Positions 4,902-7,162 of a DNA stretch of 7,162 bases are shown in pieces; position 1 is the first letter of the stretch; the number at the start of each line of letters is the position of its first letter. The notes under the pieces were generated by a model. That model was not told where the DNA came from, did not search any database, and was given only the letters and a program-made list of their open reading frames with translations. Source of the DNA: Phenylobacterium sp. (GTDB taxonomy: Bacteria; Pseudomonadota; Alphaproteobacteria; Caulobacterales; Caulobacteraceae); assembly GCA_028291285.1 (NCBI GenBank), contig JAQGIJ010000088.1, positions 1 to 7,162 on the forward strand, in the 5' to 3' direction. The position numbers and the translations under genes are program-made.

Positions 4902-6278
4902 TTGAACCTTGAGTCCACCGCGCAGGGGCCCGCCGGCGAAGCGGGCGGGGCGGCGAGCACCATCCGCTTCAGCGGCTTCGGCAACCTGCCGCTGGTGGCC
5001 GACGCCTATGGCTCGGCGGACGACCCCGCCGTCGTGCTGCTGCACAGCGCCGGCCAGAGCCGCCGCACCTGGCGCGCAGCCGCCCGCGCGCTCTCCGCCG
5101 CCGGCCGCTATGTGCTGGCCCTCGACCTGCGGGGCCACGGCGACAGCGGCTGGTCCCCGACCGGACGTTACGACCTCGACACCTACGCCCAGGACCTCCG
5201 CGCGGTGCTGGCCCAGTTGCCCATCCGGCCGGTGGTGGTCGGCGCCTCCCTCGGCGGGCTGATCGCCATGGCCGCCCTGGACGGCGAGGGCGAGGCCCTG
5301 GCTAGCGGCCTGGTGCTGGTGGACGCCACCCCCTGGATGGACGTGCAGGCGAGCGCCGGCATGGGCGCCGTGCTGCGGCGGCACGGCGAAGGCTTCGCCG
5401 ACCTCGAGGCGGCGCGCGCGGCCGCCGCGGAGCTCTCGCCCGGTCGGTTTCCGACGGCCGAGGCCCTGCTGCCGCACCTGCGCCGGGAGCCGGACGGCCG
5501 CTACTACTGGCGTTGGGACCCGCGGGTGGCGGCCGGCGTCGACATGGCCAATCTCGGCCACCTGGCCGAGGCCACCAGCCGGCTCAGCCTGCCGCTCCTC
5601 ATCATGCACGGCGAGGAGAGCCAGATCGTCACCGACGAGGCCATCTCCCGCTTCCGCGAGGTCCTGCCGAGCGCCGAGTTCGTGGAGGTCGAGGGCGCGG
5701 GCCACCTGGTCGCCGCCGACCGGCTGGACGCCTTCAACGCCGCCTTGCTGGAGTTCATGGAGCGGCGCCTGCCCCGCGCGCCGCTGAGCTTCGAGTCCGG
5801 CTCGGACCCGCGCGTGCTGCGCGACGCCCTGGGCTGCTTCGGCACCGGGGTGATCATCGCCGCGGCGCTGGATCCCGCCGGCCAGCCCATCGGGCTCACC
5901 GCCAACTCCTTCACCTCCGTGTCGCTGGACCCGCCGCTGGTGCTCTTCTGCCTCGCTAACAGCGCGGGCTCGCTGCCCACCTTCGACGCGGCCAAGGCCT
6001 ATTCGGTGAACGTGCTGCACATCGGCCAGCAGCCCACCTCCATGCGCTTCGCCAAGCGCGGCGAGGCGCGGTTCGAGGTCACGCCCTGGGAGCAATGGGA
6101 GACCGGCGCGCCGATCATCACCGGCTCGCTGGCCAGCATCGAGTGCGAGCCCTACGGCCGCTACGACGCCGGCGACCACGTGGTGTTCATCGGCAAGGTG
6201 GTGCGCGCCCGCTTCGAGCCGAGGCGCGATCCCCTGCTCTTCTTCCGCGGCAAGTACCGGCGGCTGCACCTGCTGTAG
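4902..6278 (+). CDS. Fusion protein: alpha/beta hydrolase plus flavin reductase domain
   Basis: The 458-residue protein begins at TTG; AAAGGGGG (4887-4894) sits 7 nt upstream and no other start is better placed. Residues 20-290 form an alpha/beta hydrolase: VVLLHSAG (44-51, oxyanion region), LDLRGHGDSG (74-83), nucleophile elbow GASLGG (114-119, Ser116), LVDATPW (139-145) and GAGH with His268. The usual acid after strand 7 is unclear, since GEESQIV (237-243) has no Asp there; D245 or D141 may serve. Residues 295-458 form a flavin reductase-like domain (DIM6/HpaC type): LGCFGTGVIIAAAL (310-323), GLTANSFTSVSLDPPLVLFC (331-350), YSVNVL (367-372), FAKRGEARF (383-391), GDHVVFIGKV (424-433) and a terminal LLFFRGKYRRL. 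Such domains use NAD(P)H to reduce FMN/FAD for two-component monooxygenases. No monooxygenase is in the window. No stop or frame change separates the halves, so this appears a real fusion. Both domains are confident; the joint role is inferred: reduced-flavin supply plus hydrolysis of an ester, lactone or ring-cleavage product. Confidence 0.92.
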   Translation: MNLESTAQGPAGEAGGAASTIRFSGFGNLPLVADAYGSADDPAVVLLHSAGQSRRTWRAAARALSAAGRYVLALDLRGHGDSGWSPTGRYDLDTYAQDLRAVLAQLPIRPVVVGASLGGLIAMAALDGEGEALASGLVLVDATPWMDVQASAGMGAVLRRHGEGFADLEAARAAAAELSPGRFPTAEALLPHLRREPDGRYYWRWDPRVAAGVDMANLGHLAEATSRLSLPLLIMHGEESQIVTDEAISRFREVLPSAEFVEVEGAGHLVAADRLDAFNAALLEFMERRLPRAPLSFESGSDPRVLRDALGCFGTGVIIAAALDPAGQPIGLTANSFTSVSLDPPLVLFCLANSAGSLPTFDAAKAYSVNVLHIGQQPTSMRFAKRGEARFEVTPWEQWETGAPIITGSLASIECEPYGRYDAGDHVVFIGKVVRARFEPRRDPLLFFRGKYRRLHLL

Positions 6279-6286
6279 GACGCAAC

Positions 6287-6317
6287 AAAAAGCCCTCTCC
6301 CCGCGAGCGGGGAGAGG
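6287..6317 (-). terminator. Intrinsic terminator of the amidohydrolase gene
   Basis: A stem of 10 bp (6294-6303 with 6308-6317, CCTCTCCCCG against CGGGGAGAGG) closes on CGAG. Read on the - strand it is followed after two bases by five T (complement of 6287-6291). It begins 13 nt after the amidohydrolase stop codon. On the + strand no T-tract follows, so the convergent fusion gene gets at best a hairpin end. Confidence 0.88.
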
Positions 6318-6329
6318 AGGGGCGCTGAC

Positions 6330-7162
6330 CTACGCCGCCAACGCAAATTCCGGGCGCGGGAGGCGGAACAGGCGCGCCGCGTTGCCGCCGACGATGTCGG
6401 CCTTTTCGCGCTCGCTGATATCGATGCCGTCGAACAGGTGCGCCAGCACGTTCTTGGTCTGGCCGAAAGTGCCCTCGTGGTGCGGATAGTCCGAGCCCCA
6501 GAGCAGCGCCTGGTGGCCGGTCACGCTGCGCGCCATGATGCAGGCGCGGTCATACTGGAACGAGGCGAAGACCTGCCGCTGGATGATCTCGCGGGGGGTC
6601 ATGGAGAGCTTCGGCATGACGAACATCTCGTGCGCCTCGTGGACCTCGTCCATCCGCTCGGCGAGCGCCGCCAGCCAGCTGGCGCCGGACTCGATCGCCG
6701 CCACCTTGGCGCCGGGGAAGCGGTCCAGCAGGCCGCCGGCGATCATGTACAGGATGGCCTTCTGCGCGTCGCACATCTGGATCGTGTAGTTGACGATCGC
6801 CCCGCCCGGCCCCTTCTCCTCGCGCACGTCGGCCCGGCCGGTGCCGGTGTGCAGCACCATCACGACGCCGAGCTGCTGAGCGGCTTCGAACACCGGGTCC
6901 CACTTGTCGGAATTGTAGTTCGGCACGCCCGTTGGGATGACGCTGGGCAGCATGGCGGCGGTGAAGCCGAGCCCCGCCAACCGCTTCATCTCCGTCACCG
7001 TGTTGGCGAAGTCCCGCACCGGCAGGATGCCGCAGCGGACGAAGGTCTGGACGTGGCCCTTGAAGAAGCCGTCGTGCCAGTCGTTGTAGATCCGGCAGCT
7101 GGCGGCCTCGGCCTCGGGGTTCTCGATGAGGAACGAGACCAGCCCCGAGCTCGGGAAGACGA
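6330..7162 (-). CDS. Amidohydrolase family protein (ACMSD-like, COG2159), 3' part only
   Basis: The frame is open to the right edge; the first possible start seen, a GTG at 7019, is an internal Val, since the upstream codons continue the family pattern (VFPSSG, then NDWHDGFF, then VRCGILPVRDF). About 276 residues are present of a family near 370-400, so roughly 100-120 N-terminal residues, including the HxH metal site, lie outside. Visible features are the EMKRLAGLGFTAAMLP segment, a metal-site His in VVMVLHTGTG (codon at 6849-6851), the strand KVAAIESGASWL, and WGSDYPHHEGT with the metal-binding Asp (6489-6491). The fold is a metal-dependent TIM barrel; members of this branch include hydrolases of rings or amides and non-oxidative decarboxylases such as ACMSD, in the cytoplasm. 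Genes of this type are frequent in gene clusters for degradation of aromatic and alicyclic compounds. It converges on the fusion gene with a 51-nt gap that holds its terminator. The family is firm, the reaction unknown. Confidence 0.9.
   Translation of the reverse strand, partial: VFPSSGLVSFLIENPEAEAASCRIYNDWHDGFFKGHVQTFVRCGILPVRDFANTVTEMKRLAGLGFTAAMLPSVIPTGVPNYNSDKWDPVFEAAQQLGVVMVLHTGTGRADVREEKGPGGAIVNYTIQMCDAQKAILYMIAGGLLDRFPGAKVAAIESGASWLAALAERMDEVHEAHEMFVMPKLSMTPREIIQRQVFASFQYDRACIMARSVTGHQALLWGSDYPHHEGTFGQTKNVLAHLFDGIDISEREKADIVGGNAARLFRLPRPEFALAA

Noticed and set aside
4881..6269. 462-codon open frame on the - strand opposite the fusion gene
   Set aside because: It has the same mirror-frame composition and no domain motifs; the + strand encodes two clear domains.
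6293..6320. Hairpin as terminator for the + strand fusion gene
   Set aside because: On the + strand the stem is followed by AGGGGCG rather than a T-tract, so intrinsic termination is supported only for the - strand.
1..7162. CRISPR arrays, tRNA/rRNA genes, insertion sequences or attachment sites
   Set aside because: I saw no regularly spaced repeats, cloverleaf-like sequence, transposase motif or terminal inverted repeats on reading both strands.

Overview
The window is GC-rich (strongly G/C at third codon positions) with short AT-rich islands only in intergenic DNA. An 803-residue TonB-dependent receptor, a possible Caulobacter-style promoter (TTGACGT, 11-nt gap, GATAAGAT) and the mix of CoA-ester, SDR, flavin reductase and amidohydrolase genes suggest an aerobic alphaproteobacterium, perhaps Caulobacterales or Sphingomonadales. 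That assignment is inferred from style, not from a marker gene.

Layout: (1) At 1-1072 (+) lie the 3' part of a thiolase-superfamily (SCP-x/lipid-transfer-protein type) gene and, 4 nt later, a DUF35 zinc-ribbon/OB-fold gene, closed by a strong intrinsic terminator. (2) A 364-nt AT-rich control region with several dyads and a candidate promoter precedes a TonB-dependent receptor gene (1437-3848, +), closed by hairpins and a terminator. (3) An SDR oxidoreductase gene (3931-4728, -) converges on the receptor gene; its stop codon lies in the T-tract of the receptor's terminator. (4) A 173-nt divergent control region separates the SDR from a TTG-initiated gene (4902-6278, +) that encodes an alpha/beta hydrolase fused to a flavin reductase domain. 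(5) The 3' part of an amidohydrolase gene (6330-7162, -), with its own terminator, converges on the fusion gene. Both edge genes continue outside the window.

Together the genes resemble part of a catabolic island for a hydrophobic, CoA-activated substrate such as a steroid, terpenoid or aromatic-alicyclic compound. The receptor would bring the compound across the outer membrane. The SDR would oxidise or reduce a hydroxyl/keto group. The flavin reductase half would feed reduced flavin to an unseen monooxygenase, and the hydrolase half would open an ester, lactone or C-C bond. The thiolase-like/DUF35 pair would cleave the CoA-ester side chain. The substrate is not determined by the sequence. 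No tRNA, rRNA, CRISPR array, insertion sequence or regulator gene is visible.

The most notable items are the hydrolase-flavin reductase fusion and a thiolase-like protein whose visible catalytic motifs are replaced (YDHF in place of HDCF, no C-terminal Cys). Paired with DUF35, the latter recalls the Ltp2-type retro-aldolases more than true thiolases.
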